11,804 nucleotides of DNA from Mucilaginibacter sp. (lineage in GTDB: Bacteria > Bacteroidota > Bacteroidia > Sphingobacteriales > Sphingobacteriaceae): positions 1 to 11,804 of the forward strand of contig JAFAKI010000041.1 of NCBI GenBank assembly GCA_019235595.1, written 5' to 3'. Within the stretch, counting starts at the first letter, position 1, and every line of letters begins with the position of its first letter. The translations under genes and the position numbers were made by a program. Of this stretch, positions 1-7,514 are shown in pieces. Under the pieces are notes generated by a model. That model was given only the letters and a program-made list of their open reading frames with translations, was not told where the DNA came from and searched no databases.

Positions 1-931
1 CTGTACCCAAAGTAAGGTTAAAACCCTGATCTACAAAAAGATCAATTTTAGGCAACCGGCTCTCGATATACTGATTGGCGCCTGGACAAAAACAGAAATG
101 TACCCTGCGGTCAAAGCGTTTTATAAAATAAATGTCCTTTAAATTAGTGTACGTATTGTGTACAAACAAAATGTCCTGTTTGCTGGTAAGCAGCGGCAGT
201 ATGGATTGCAGCGAGTTGCGTGCCTGCGATTTAAAATAACTGATATCCATCCCGAAGTGTGCATACAAATCCAGGAAGCCGCCTAAACGGTAACGATAAA
301 ATTTGTTTTCCTCTTCCGTCTCCTGGTTATGTATACTGATGAGGTTGTGATTGGTATCCGTATACTTCTTTATCAGTCTGAATAATTCCTTTGATACTGA
401 ATAAGGGGCATGAGGCGTGATTGAGCAGGATTGATGTTTAAATTCCGCTAATAGTGAAATTGCTTTGTCAAAAGTCTCTTGGGCTTTGGCGGGTGAAAAA
501 CTAAATGCCTCAACAAAAGTATGATAGTAAATTTTACTATTGGCTTTTACCCCGACGCTGACATTGCTGTTTGAGATATCGCCAACAGCTACAATGCCAC
601 TGTCATACATTTGTTGGTCAGCCTTTTCGGCAGCTTTCAGTATGGTAGCATTGTCCGCATTGCGAACAGATTGTATTTCTTTAATGAAGTTGATCAGCCC
701 GTTTCCCTGCGAGAGTTTATCTTTTAAATGGGACAATTCAAGGTGGCAATGCGTGTTGACAAAACCGGGACACAGAACCCCTTTCAAATTCTCAACATCG
801 CTGAGCTTAACATTTGGGGGGGGCATGTCCGAAACTGCAATGATCCGGCCATGGTCATCAATGGTGACTACTCCATTCTTAATCGGATCTGTGTTAACCG
901 GGAAAACGTAATCGGCTCTATAATTTTTCAT
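1..931 (-). CDS. Amidohydrolase family protein (Atz/Trz/cytosine-deaminase-like), 3' end beyond the window
   Basis: A minus-strand reading frame runs without a stop from the ATG at 931 to the left edge and gives 310 residues, so the C-terminus is missing. It shows the metal-site signature of the amidohydrolase superfamily: PGFVNTHCHLELSH with H61 and H63, TPHAPYSV with H174, ISIHNQETEEEN with H201, FVHNT with H258, then CPGANQYIESRLP and a final TLGT that would normally lead into the metal-binding Asp just outside the window. Such enzymes hydrolyse C-N bonds, usually deaminating purines or related rings, in the cytoplasm. The substrate cannot be read from the sequence. Aminodeoxyfutalosine deaminase of the alternative menaquinone pathway is one possibility, but no mqn gene is visible. 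The first 55 residues fit the small beta-sandwich typical of the family. The gene is divergent from rlmN. A run of eight C on the coding strand encodes Pro37-Pro39. Confidence 0.88.
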   Translation of the reverse strand, partial: MKNYRADYVFPVNTDPIKNGVVTIDDHGRIIAVSDMPPPNVKLSDVENLKGVLCPGFVNTHCHLELSHLKDKLSQGNGLINFIKEIQSVRNADNATILKAAEKADQQMYDSGIVAVGDISNSNVSVGVKANSKIYYHTFVEAFSFSPAKAQETFDKAISLLAEFKHQSCSITPHAPYSVSKELFRLIKKYTDTNHNLISIHNQETEEENKFYRYRLGGFLDLYAHFGMDISYFKSQARNSLQSILPLLTSKQDILFVHNTYTNLKDIYFIKRFDRRVHFCFCPGANQYIESRLPKIDLFVDQGFNLTLGT

Positions 932-1103
932 TAAAAAATTTAAATTAACCTGTTGCTCAAAACGCTTTCCGTTTAAACATTCGTTGACCCCGATACCACA
1001 CTGTTATCAGATGCAATAGCTACGAACTACTGTCCTGATCAAAAGTTTACAATTGAATGTTTATACAAAAGGCAGACTTTTTTTATTTCCGTACCTTTGC
1101 ACC
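932..1103. promoter_or_regulatory. Divergent spacer between the amidohydrolase gene and rlmN
   Basis: This 172-nt spacer must hold the promoters of both flanking genes. On the plus strand the -7 box TACCTTTG lies at its right end. I could not find an equally good box for the minus-strand gene. A 9-bp inverted repeat, TAAACATTC at 974-982 and GAATGTTTA at 1055-1063, spans most of the spacer, and GTTTAAAC at 971-978 is an 8-bp palindrome. An operator role for either is speculative. Confidence 0.45.
1092..1099 (+). promoter_or_regulatory. Bacteroidota -7 promoter box of rlmN
   Basis: TACCTTTG matches the Bacteroidota sigma-factor -7 consensus TAnnTTTG exactly and is followed by CACC and then GTG. 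No clear TTTG/TTG -33 element sits at the usual spacing upstream. Transcription should begin only a few bases downstream, at or beside the GTG at 1104, so the message would have almost no leader. The box lies inside the longest open frame, which begins at a TTG at 1053, and this argues against that upstream start. Confidence 0.6.
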
Positions 1104-2165
1104 GTGAAAAGTACTGGAAGTAAAATTGATATCCGCAGCTTAAGCCTCGAGGCCTTATCCGAACATTTTACTCAAATGGGCGAAAAAAGTTTCAGAGCAA
1201 AGCAAGTTTTTGAATGGTTGTGGAAAAAATCATGCATTTCTTTCGACGAAATGAGCAATATTTCAAAAGAACTCAGGCAAAAACTGGATGAAAATTTTAT
1301 AATCAATAAAGTAAAAATTAACAACTCTCAGTTTAGTGCGGATAAAACTATAAAAAATTCTTTTATTTTATATGATAATCATTTAATCGAAGGAGTGCTC
1401 ATTCCGGCGCCTGAGCGTATGACTGCCTGCGTATCATCGCAAGTTGGTTGCAGTTTAACCTGTAAATTTTGTGCAACGGGCTATATGGAGCGGAAAAGAA
1501 ATCTTAACCCAGACGAAATATACGACCAGGTGGTGCTGATAGACAAACAGGCCAAAGAAAATTATGGTTTACCCTTAACCAATATCGTGTACATGGGCAT
1601 GGGCGAGCCTTTGCTCAATTATGCCAACGTCATGAAATCGGTGGAACGTATTACTGCTGAGGACGGCCTGAATATGTCACCAAAAAGGATCACCGTATCG
1701 ACTGCCGGTATTGCTAAAATGATCAAAAAAATGGGTGATGACCAGGTGAAATTTAATCTTGCACTGTCATTACACGCAGCCAATGATGAGAAGCGGAACA
1801 CCATTATGCCGATCAATGAGCAAAACTCATTAAAGGCTCTGGCAGATGCGTTAAAATATTATTTTGCAAAAACCAAGAACCCGGTTACCTACGAATATAT
1901 AGTCTTCAACAACTTTAATGATGAATTGCAGGACGCTGCCGAATTAGCCAAATTTTGTAAGCATGTACCGTGTAAGGTCAACATCATTGAATATAACCCC
2001 ATCGCATTTGCAGACTATCTTAATGCGGGGGAGGATAAAATTGAGGCCTTTGCTGCTTATTTGCGCAGCCAGGGCATTGTAACCAACGTTCGTCGCAGCC
2101 GCGGTAAGGATATTGATGCTGCTTGCGGACAGTTGGCTATAAAAGAAAAAGCAAAAGTTTCCTGA
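1104..2165 (+). CDS. rlmN: Dual-specificity 23S rRNA/tRNA adenine-C2 methyltransferase RlmN
   Basis: Radical-SAM enzyme that methylates C2 of A2503 in 23S rRNA and of A37 in some tRNAs. With the GTG start at 1104 it is 353 residues, the usual family size. The [4Fe-4S]-binding CxxxCxxC is CSLTCKFC (Cys116, 120, 123). Cys109 in ERMTACVSSQVGC and Cys341 in AACGQL match the two further cysteines of the methyl-transfer mechanism. The SAM-contacting MGMGEPLLN is at 164-172. The N-terminal stretch DIRSLSLEALSEHF, with FRAKQVFEWLWKK, is the usual opening of the family. The frame is open back to a TTG at 1053, but those 17 extra residues (MNVYTKGRLF...) do not look like RlmN and overlap the promoter box, so I chose GTG. 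The comF-like gene follows 27 nt after the stop and is probably cotranscribed. Confidence 0.95.
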   Translation: MKSTGSKIDIRSLSLEALSEHFTQMGEKSFRAKQVFEWLWKKSCISFDEMSNISKELRQKLDENFIINKVKINNSQFSADKTIKNSFILYDNHLIEGVLIPAPERMTACVSSQVGCSLTCKFCATGYMERKRNLNPDEIYDQVVLIDKQAKENYGLPLTNIVYMGMGEPLLNYANVMKSVERITAEDGLNMSPKRITVSTAGIAKMIKKMGDDQVKFNLALSLHAANDEKRNTIMPINEQNSLKALADALKYYFAKTKNPVTYEYIVFNNFNDELQDAAELAKFCKHVPCKVNIIEYNPIAFADYLNAGEDKIEAFAAYLRSQGIVTNVRRSRGKDIDAACGQLAIKEKAKVS

Positions 2166-2192
2166 TCGTCTAATTTCTGCTAAATTGATGGC

Positions 2193-2891
2193 ATGAAATT
2201 GCAGACCGGCTATTGGGCCGATTTTGTCTCCTTATTATTCCCGGAACTCTGCCAGGCCTGCGGCGAAAGCCTGATTGCAGGCGAAAATTTGATTTGCCTT
2301 GATTGTCGTTACAACCTGCCATTTACTGATTTTCATCAGAAGCCGGACAATATGGTAGCGCAGCAGTTTTGGGGAAAGATCAAGCTGGAAGGCGCTTATG
2401 CCATGTGCTATTTTGCAAAAGGCGGCAAAATACAGCACCTGATGCATAATTTTAAATACAAAGGTGTGCAGAGGATCGGTAACCTTTTGGGCAATGTTGC
2501 CGGGGAACAATTATTGAAAAGCCCAATCTTTAAGACTGCAGATATCATTATACCAGTTCCGTTGCATAAAAGCAGGCTCCGGAAAAGAGGCTATAATCAA
2601 AGCATGTGTTTTGCAGAAGGCCTGTCAGAGAAGATGGGAATTCCCGTTGATGAAAATAATCTGGTAAGGATCAGGGCAACTGAAACGCAAACGCATCGCT
2701 CGCGTTTTTCGAGGTTTGAGAATATGCAGGAAGTATTTACCCTGACTAATCCCGAAGCATTAAGAAATAAGCACGTTTTATTAGTGGATGACGTCGTAAC
2801 CACAGGCTCGACATTGGAAGCCTGCGGCATCGAATTATTGAAAGTGGAAGGAGTACAACTGAGTATCGCTACGATAGCCTGCGCTGAGTAG
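2193..2891 (+). CDS. ComF family protein (zinc-ribbon plus phosphoribosyltransferase fold)
   Basis: 232 residues, the normal size for the ComF/GntX family. The N-terminus carries two CxxC pairs, Cys20/Cys23 and Cys35/Cys38, which should bind zinc. A central segment, PVPLHKSRLRKRGYNQS (121-137), is the hallmark of the family. The C-terminal half has the type I phosphoribosyltransferase PRPP loop VLLVDDVVTTGST (195-207). In naturally competent bacteria ComF is needed for uptake or integration of transforming DNA. In most other bacteria the role is unknown and no substrate is established, so the name does not show competence here. There is no signal peptide or membrane segment, so it is probably cytoplasmic. 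It follows rlmN after 27 nt on the same strand with no promoter box visible between them, which suggests one transcript. Confidence 0.92.
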   Translation: MKLQTGYWADFVSLLFPELCQACGESLIAGENLICLDCRYNLPFTDFHQKPDNMVAQQFWGKIKLEGAYAMCYFAKGGKIQHLMHNFKYKGVQRIGNLLGNVAGEQLLKSPIFKTADIIIPVPLHKSRLRKRGYNQSMCFAEGLSEKMGIPVDENNLVRIRATETQTHRSRFSRFENMQEVFTLTNPEALRNKHVLLVDDVVTTGSTLEACGIELLKVEGVQLSIATIACAE

Positions 2892-2903
2892 GACCGTTGA
2901 CTT

Positions 2904-2985
2904 TTGTGATTAGAGGATTCCGTTGATAACTAGTCACCGGTTAACTGGTTAACCAATCTCTAATCAACTAGTCACTAATCAACTA
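2904..2985. repeat. Repeat-rich convergent spacer, possible bidirectional terminator
   Basis: The spacer between the convergent comF-like and kinase genes is built from short repeats. TGATTAGAG (2907-2915) pairs with CTCTAATCA (2958-2966). GGTTAAC and GTTAACC form a perfect 7-bp stem around TG (2939-2954). AACTAGTCAC occurs at 2928-2937 and 2966-2975. CTAATCAACTA occurs at 2960-2970 and 2975-2985, and the second copy contains the kinase stop codon (2979-2981). The word GTCACCGGTTAACTG (2933-2947) recurs inverted at 7486-7500. Nested stems between two gene ends would suit a two-way terminator, but neither strand has a T-run after a GC-rich stem, so that role is inferred. Confidence 0.6.
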
Positions 2986-5900
2986 ACCTTCTGATACCTC
3001 GACAACTTATCGTATAAGCCTTTAGGATCAAATGGTTTCAGGATATAGTCATTCATGCCTGCGCGAACAATCTCGTTCACCTCGCTGTTGAGCATTGATG
3101 CTGTTAAGGCGATGATTGGCAATTGCTGGAAATAAGACTCACCCTTCGACCTGATGATCTCTGTAGCTTCCAAACCGCCCATTACCGGCATGTGTATGTC
3201 CATTAAAACCACATCATAGTCGCCTTTGCCTTCAATTTTAGCCACTGCCTCCAGTCCGTTCTCCGCAAAATCAATTGTCGCGCCCCATTTGCTTAGCACT
3301 TTGTTGATCAGTAACCTGTTGATCTGATTGTCGTCAACAACCAAAACACTTACATTTAATAGTAATTCTGTTTCCAATGTATTATTATTAGTATATGTAT
3401 GTCCTTGTACTTGTCCTTTATTAAACTTCACTGTAAACCAGAAACTTGACCCCTTGCCCGGTGTACTGTCCACATTGATTTTTGACCCGTGAATTTCGAC
3501 CAGCTTTTTGGTAATTGCCAAACCTAACCCGGTTCCACCATATTTTCGTGTTGTATCTGCTTCGGCTTGCTTAAACGATTCGAATATTGTTTCAATTTTG
3601 TCCGCAGCGATACCTATACCGGTATCATTAACGGCAAACCTTATAGTTGCATTGTTCTGGGTCTGTTCAATTACCTTAAGGTCGATGGTGATGCCACCTT
3701 CTTCGGTAAATTTAACAGAATTTCCCGCAAGATTCAAAAGGATCTGGCATATTCTTGTTCGGTCACCCATTACAATCTCCGGTACAGCTTCATCAATGTT
3801 CCCTTTCAGGTAAATATTCTTATCATTTACCCTGAATCTCAGCGACTTGACGATTCCCTCTATCAATTCGCGAAGATTAACTTCAGCCGACTCAAGCACG
3901 ATGTTTCCTGTTTCAATTTTGGTGAGGTCGAGCACATCGTTGATCAGATTCATCAGATTTTCTGCCGAGAATTTCAAAACATCCAGGTTTTCGTCCTGCG
4001 ACTCCAGGTGTTTTTCTTCCTGCAATAATCGCGACATACCGATTACGGCATTCAGCGGAGTGCGTATCTCATGGCTTAGCACCGAGATAAACATATCCTT
4101 GGCCTTGCTCAATTGCAACGCCTCTTCCTTGGCATCTATCAACTGAAACTCAGCTTGTTTTTTATCGGTGATGTCAATAACAACCTCAATGTATTTTTCG
4201 ACTTCGTTTTTATCATTTAATATCACGGAATTGATCACGGATATCCATAGCGGCCTGCCATCCTTACGATAAACATGCAGATCGACCTCAAATGATTGCT
4301 TTTGCTTTGAAAGCTCGCGGGCCTGTTCAATTACCGACACATCTGTCAGCTCACCTTTCAATACGTCGCCTAAATGTTTGTTCTGAACATCTTCTAATCC
4401 ATAGCCGGTTATATTTTCAAAAGCACTGCTCACCCACTCCACCATACCTTGCTTATTATTAATCACCACTCCACTGGTAGTACTGCAGGCCACTAACGAC
4501 AGCATGGTGAGCCGCTCTTCGGCAAGTTTACGCTCGGTTATATCTACTACGACCCCAACCTGGTGATCGGCCTGGCCGGTTTCATTAAAGAAGGGGCTAT
4601 TGTTAATATATACCCACGTTGGCATACCGCCTTTACGGTATATCTTCATTTCTACCGTATAGGGTTTATATTGCTGAAGAGATTCTGCTGCAATTTTAAA
4701 CACGTCCCGATCCGTTTCGGGTCCTACCAGGATATCCCCAAACTTCTTGCCGCGCATTTCATCCAGCGAATAGCCGAAGATAATTTCCAAAGCTTCATTC
4801 ATCCATATCACATTGCCTTCAGCGTCGCGTATCAGCATACCTGTTGACGATTTAGATGCGGCAAACGACAACAACTCCAAATCCTGTTCAGCTTTCTTCT
4901 TCGCAGTAATATCTGATATAATCCTGATCTGTTTGGTAACTTCTCCGTGCTCGTCCCTTAATACCGATTTCATCACCGATATCCACATCGGGCGACCGTC
5001 CTTGTGCTTTATGAAAAGTTCGATTTCATAAGGCTGATTTTCAAGTAACAGCTGGTCCAGCTGTTCGCTCGTCATCTTCTTACTCAGCTTTCCTTGCAGT
5101 ACAGCGCCCAAAAACTTCGACTCGACATCTCGCAATGAGTAACCGGTGAGGGTTTCAAACCCGTCATTTACCCAAACCACTTCGTCTTTTGCGTTGCTGA
5201 TCACTACGCCATTATCCACTTTACTCGCCACAAGAGATAACTGCTCCAGTTGCGAAGCAATTTCCTTTTGTTCAGTAATATCGCGGCCGCTGGTATACCA
5301 TTTGTCGTGGCTGTAGGATACCGACCAGCTTACGCACCTTATTTTGCCACCTTTTGTAACCACAAGGGTCTCGATTTCAAAAGAACTTTTCTGGCTCTTG
5401 ATACCTTTACGCAATACCTCAAGCGAGGCGCTTTTGCTTTCCTGTAAGAAGAAATTCCAAATAGGTTGACCGATCAATTCTTCTGGTTTATAACCTAATG
5501 TTTTGTAAACGGTATCATTGATTAGCTGAACATTAAAATCACGGTCAGTGATACAATGAATCTCACCTGAATTGTTGAATAAATTGAAAAATTCCTCGTG
5601 TTTGATGAGACTATCCTCGGCCTGTTGCTTCTCTTTGCGCAAAACCAAATGGGCCATCACTTCTGACGCAAGAATCCGCAGCGCATCGCGCTGATCATCA
5701 GTAAGCTCGCGAGGAACCTGGTCAATAACGCAAAGTGAACCCAGCCGGTAACCTTTAGGGTCGATCAGCGGGGCTCCTGCATAAAAACGAACATGGGGTT
5801 CGTTCTGTACGTATGCATTATCTCTAAAAACGTCAGATTTTAAGGTATCCTTTATTTCAAGGATATCACTCCCCATAATGGTATGATTACAAAACGCGTC

Positions 5901-6125
5901 GGAACGCAGTGTTTCCTCACCATCCATACCAACTTTCGACTTAAACCATTGTCTGTCAAAGTCGATAAAGGTGATAAGTGATATCGGGACCTTGCAGATA
6001 TAAGCCGCAAGACGAGTAATGGCATCATACTCCTTTTCCGGCAACGTATCCAGAATGTTGTAAGATTCAAGGGCGTTTAACCGCTGATATTCAGTATCGG
6101 AAATAAATTTTTCTTGTAATGCCAT
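2979..6125 (-). CDS. Soluble hybrid sensor histidine kinase: GAF, 4 PAS, HisKA, HATPase_c, receiver
   Basis: 1048 residues with no signal peptide or membrane segment, so a cytoplasmic sensor. In order: a GAF domain at about 20-160 (AFCNHTI, RFYAGAPL, LGSLCVID); four PAS/PAC units at about 173-290, 296-410, 419-533 and 542-656; HisKA with SHEIRTPLNAVIG and phospho-acceptor His685; HATPase_c with N box Asn802, G1 NDTGIGIA (834-840) and G2 KYGGTGLGLA (861-870); and a C-terminal receiver with Asp931/Asp932, phospho-acceptor Asp976 in LMDIHMP, Thr1008 and Lys1030. All key residues are present, so kinase and receiver should be active. PAS units 2 to 4 restart at an exact 123-residue period and look like internal duplications. 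There is no HPt domain or DNA-binding output, so the phosphate must go to a partner encoded elsewhere. It starts 14 nt after glyA and is probably cotranscribed. The ligand is unknown. Confidence 0.95.
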   Translation of the reverse strand: MALQEKFISDTEYQRLNALESYNILDTLPEKEYDAITRLAAYICKVPISLITFIDFDRQWFKSKVGMDGEETLRSDAFCNHTIMGSDILEIKDTLKSDVFRDNAYVQNEPHVRFYAGAPLIDPKGYRLGSLCVIDQVPRELTDDQRDALRILASEVMAHLVLRKEKQQAEDSLIKHEEFFNLFNNSGEIHCITDRDFNVQLINDTVYKTLGYKPEELIGQPIWNFFLQESKSASLEVLRKGIKSQKSSFEIETLVVTKGGKIRCVSWSVSYSHDKWYTSGRDITEQKEIASQLEQLSLVASKVDNGVVISNAKDEVVWVNDGFETLTGYSLRDVESKFLGAVLQGKLSKKMTSEQLDQLLLENQPYEIELFIKHKDGRPMWISVMKSVLRDEHGEVTKQIRIISDITAKKKAEQDLELLSFAASKSSTGMLIRDAEGNVIWMNEALEIIFGYSLDEMRGKKFGDILVGPETDRDVFKIAAESLQQYKPYTVEMKIYRKGGMPTWVYINNSPFFNETGQADHQVGVVVDITERKLAEERLTMLSLVACSTTSGVVINNKQGMVEWVSSAFENITGYGLEDVQNKHLGDVLKGELTDVSVIEQARELSKQKQSFEVDLHVYRKDGRPLWISVINSVILNDKNEVEKYIEVVIDITDKKQAEFQLIDAKEEALQLSKAKDMFISVLSHEIRTPLNAVIGMSRLLQEEKHLESQDENLDVLKFSAENLMNLINDVLDLTKIETGNIVLESAEVNLRELIEGIVKSLRFRVNDKNIYLKGNIDEAVPEIVMGDRTRICQILLNLAGNSVKFTEEGGITIDLKVIEQTQNNATIRFAVNDTGIGIAADKIETIFESFKQAEADTTRKYGGTGLGLAITKKLVEIHGSKINVDSTPGKGSSFWFTVKFNKGQVQGHTYTNNNTLETELLLNVSVLVVDDNQINRLLINKVLSKWGATIDFAENGLEAVAKIEGKGDYDVVLMDIHMPVMGGLEATEIIRSKGESYFQQLPIIALTASMLNSEVNEIVRAGMNDYILKPFDPKGLYDKLSRYQKVS

Positions 6126-6139
6126 TCGTAATCAGATCC

Positions 6140-7414
6140 CTAATCACGGTATAATGGAAAATCTTCCATTAACCGATGGACCTTTTTACGGATTTTTTTC
6201 AAAGAAGGTTCATTGTCGGGATCAATAATTACGGCATCAATTAGCTCCACAATATATTCCATTTGCTTTTCCTTCATACCACGGGTAGTGATGGCAGCGG
6301 TGCCAACCCGGATACCGGAAGTTACAAAAGGTGACTTATCGTCAAATGGAACCATGTTTTTATTTACGGTGATATCAGCAGCTACAAGCGCATTTTCAGC
6401 TGCTTTGCCGGTGATATTTTTATTGCGCAAATCGATCAGGATCAGGTGGTTGTCAGTACCACCAGAGATGATCTCATAACCTTTTGCAACAAGGGCGCGG
6501 GCCATAGCATCAGCATTCTTTTTCACCTGAACGATGTATTTCATATACTCATCGCTCAACGCCTCTTCAAAAGCAACAGCCTTGGCTGCGATGATATGCT
6601 CAAGCGGGCCACCTTGTGTACCTGGGAACACAGCCATATCCAGTATAGCTGACATCATTTTGATTTCGCCTTTTGGTGTTTTTAAGCCCCATGGGTTTTC
6701 GAAATCTTTACCCATCATGATCATACCGCCACGTGGGCCGCGCAGGGTTTTATGCGTAGTAGTACTTACAATATGACAATGTGGAAGCGGATCAGCCAGC
6801 AGACCTCTCGCAATCAAACCGGCAGGATGCGAAATATCAGCCAGCACCAATGCGCCTATTTTGTCAGCTACCTTACGGATGAACTCATAATCCCAGTCGC
6901 GCGAGTAAGCAGATGCACCGCAGATGATCAGCTTAGGTTTTTCGGCAAGGGCCACTTTTTCAAGCTGTTCGTAATCGACACGGCCGGTTTCCTTTTTTAC
7001 GCCATAAAAATGCGGCTCGTATAATTTACCTGAAAAATTTACAGGAGAGCCATGAGTCAAGTGACCGCCATGAGAAAGATCGAAACCTAATATTTTATCG
7101 CCGGGTTGCAGGCAAGCCAGTAACACAGCAGCATTAGCCTGTGCACCTGAATGCGGCTGAACGTTCACCCACTCGGCATTGAACAGCTTTTTAGCCCTTT
7201 CAATTGCGATGGTCTCGATCTCATCAACTACCTGGCAACCGCCGTAATAGCGTTTACCGGGCAAGCCTTCAGCATATTTGTTGGTAGCCACAGAGCCTGC
7301 AGCTTCCATTACCTGGCGGCTTACAAAGTTTTCTGATGCGATAAGTTCAATTCCTTCTTCCTGGCGTTGCTGTTCTTCGTCCAACAGCTTAAATATCAAT
7401 TTGTCTCTTTTCAT
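6140..7414 (-). CDS. glyA: Serine hydroxymethyltransferase
   Basis: PLP-dependent cytoplasmic enzyme that interconverts serine plus tetrahydrofolate with glycine plus 5,10-methylene-tetrahydrofolate, the main source of one-carbon units. The 424 residues match the family length. Visible signatures are ELIASENF (23-30), the Tyr-rich GKRYYGGC (53-60), DLSHGGHLTHGS (112-123), the cofactor-binding DISHPAGL with Asp193 and His196, and the PLP-lysine motif STTTHKTLRGPRGG with Lys222. TSGIRVGTAAITTRG (365-379) lies in the C-terminal domain. The ATG at 7414 gives the usual short N-terminus. The hybrid kinase begins 14 nt downstream, so the two are probably one transcript. scpA lies 150 nt upstream on the same strand across a repeat-bearing spacer, so glyA probably has its own promoter. 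Confidence 0.98.
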   Translation of the reverse strand: MKRDKLIFKLLDEEQQRQEEGIELIASENFVSRQVMEAAGSVATNKYAEGLPGKRYYGGCQVVDEIETIAIERAKKLFNAEWVNVQPHSGAQANAAVLLACLQPGDKILGFDLSHGGHLTHGSPVNFSGKLYEPHFYGVKKETGRVDYEQLEKVALAEKPKLIICGASAYSRDWDYEFIRKVADKIGALVLADISHPAGLIARGLLADPLPHCHIVSTTTHKTLRGPRGGMIMMGKDFENPWGLKTPKGEIKMMSAILDMAVFPGTQGGPLEHIIAAKAVAFEEALSDEYMKYIVQVKKNADAMARALVAKGYEIISGGTDNHLILIDLRNKNITGKAAENALVAADITVNKNMVPFDDKSPFVTSGIRVGTAAITTRGMKEKQMEYIVELIDAVIIDPDNEPSLKKIRKKVHRLMEDFPLYRD

Positions 7415-7433
7415 GTTCTGCTTAAAAACGGCG

Positions 7434-7441
7434 CTAAGTTA
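7434..7441 (-). promoter_or_regulatory. Possible -7 box of glyA
   Basis: On the minus strand this reads TAACTTAG, one mismatch from the Bacteroidota consensus TAnnTTTG, and it ends 19 nt before the glyA ATG. No clear -33 element is visible. Upstream lies repeat sequence, so a promoter here is plausible but weakly supported. Confidence 0.35.
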
Positions 7442-7447
7442 TCATTT

Positions 7448-7514
7448 AGATGTGAGATTTGAGATGTGAGATTTCAATTAGTGATCAGTTAACCGGTGAC
7501 CAGAGATCAGTTAA
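7448..7514. repeat. Intergenic short repeats upstream of glyA
   Basis: AGATGTGAGATTT occurs at 7448-7460 and 7462-7474, a direct repeat with a 14-nt period. GATCAGTTAA occurs at 7483-7492 and 7505-7514. CAGTTAACCGGTGAC at 7486-7500 is the exact reverse complement of the word at 2933-2947. The style matches the spacer at 2904-2985. It is too short and irregular for a CRISPR array, and no coding potential is seen. Confidence 0.65.

Noticed and set aside
540..934. Plus-strand open frames of 123 and 68 codons
   Set aside because: They lie antisense to the amidohydrolase frame, which has clear metal-site motifs. Their composition is not protein-like.
1053..1103. TTG start giving a 370-residue RlmN
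   Set aside because: The added 17 residues do not resemble the family and overlap an exact -7 promoter box. The GTG at 1104 fits better.
2193..2891. Evidence for natural competence from the ComF-like protein
   Set aside because: ComF homologues are widespread in non-competent bacteria, and no other competence gene is in the window.
3508..5447. Several plus-strand open frames of 65-153 codons
   Set aside because: All are antisense to the hybrid kinase, whose domains are continuous across the region.
7448..7514. CRISPR-like direct repeats
   Set aside because: Only two copies of a 13-nt unit with a 1-nt gap. No spacers and no cas genes.
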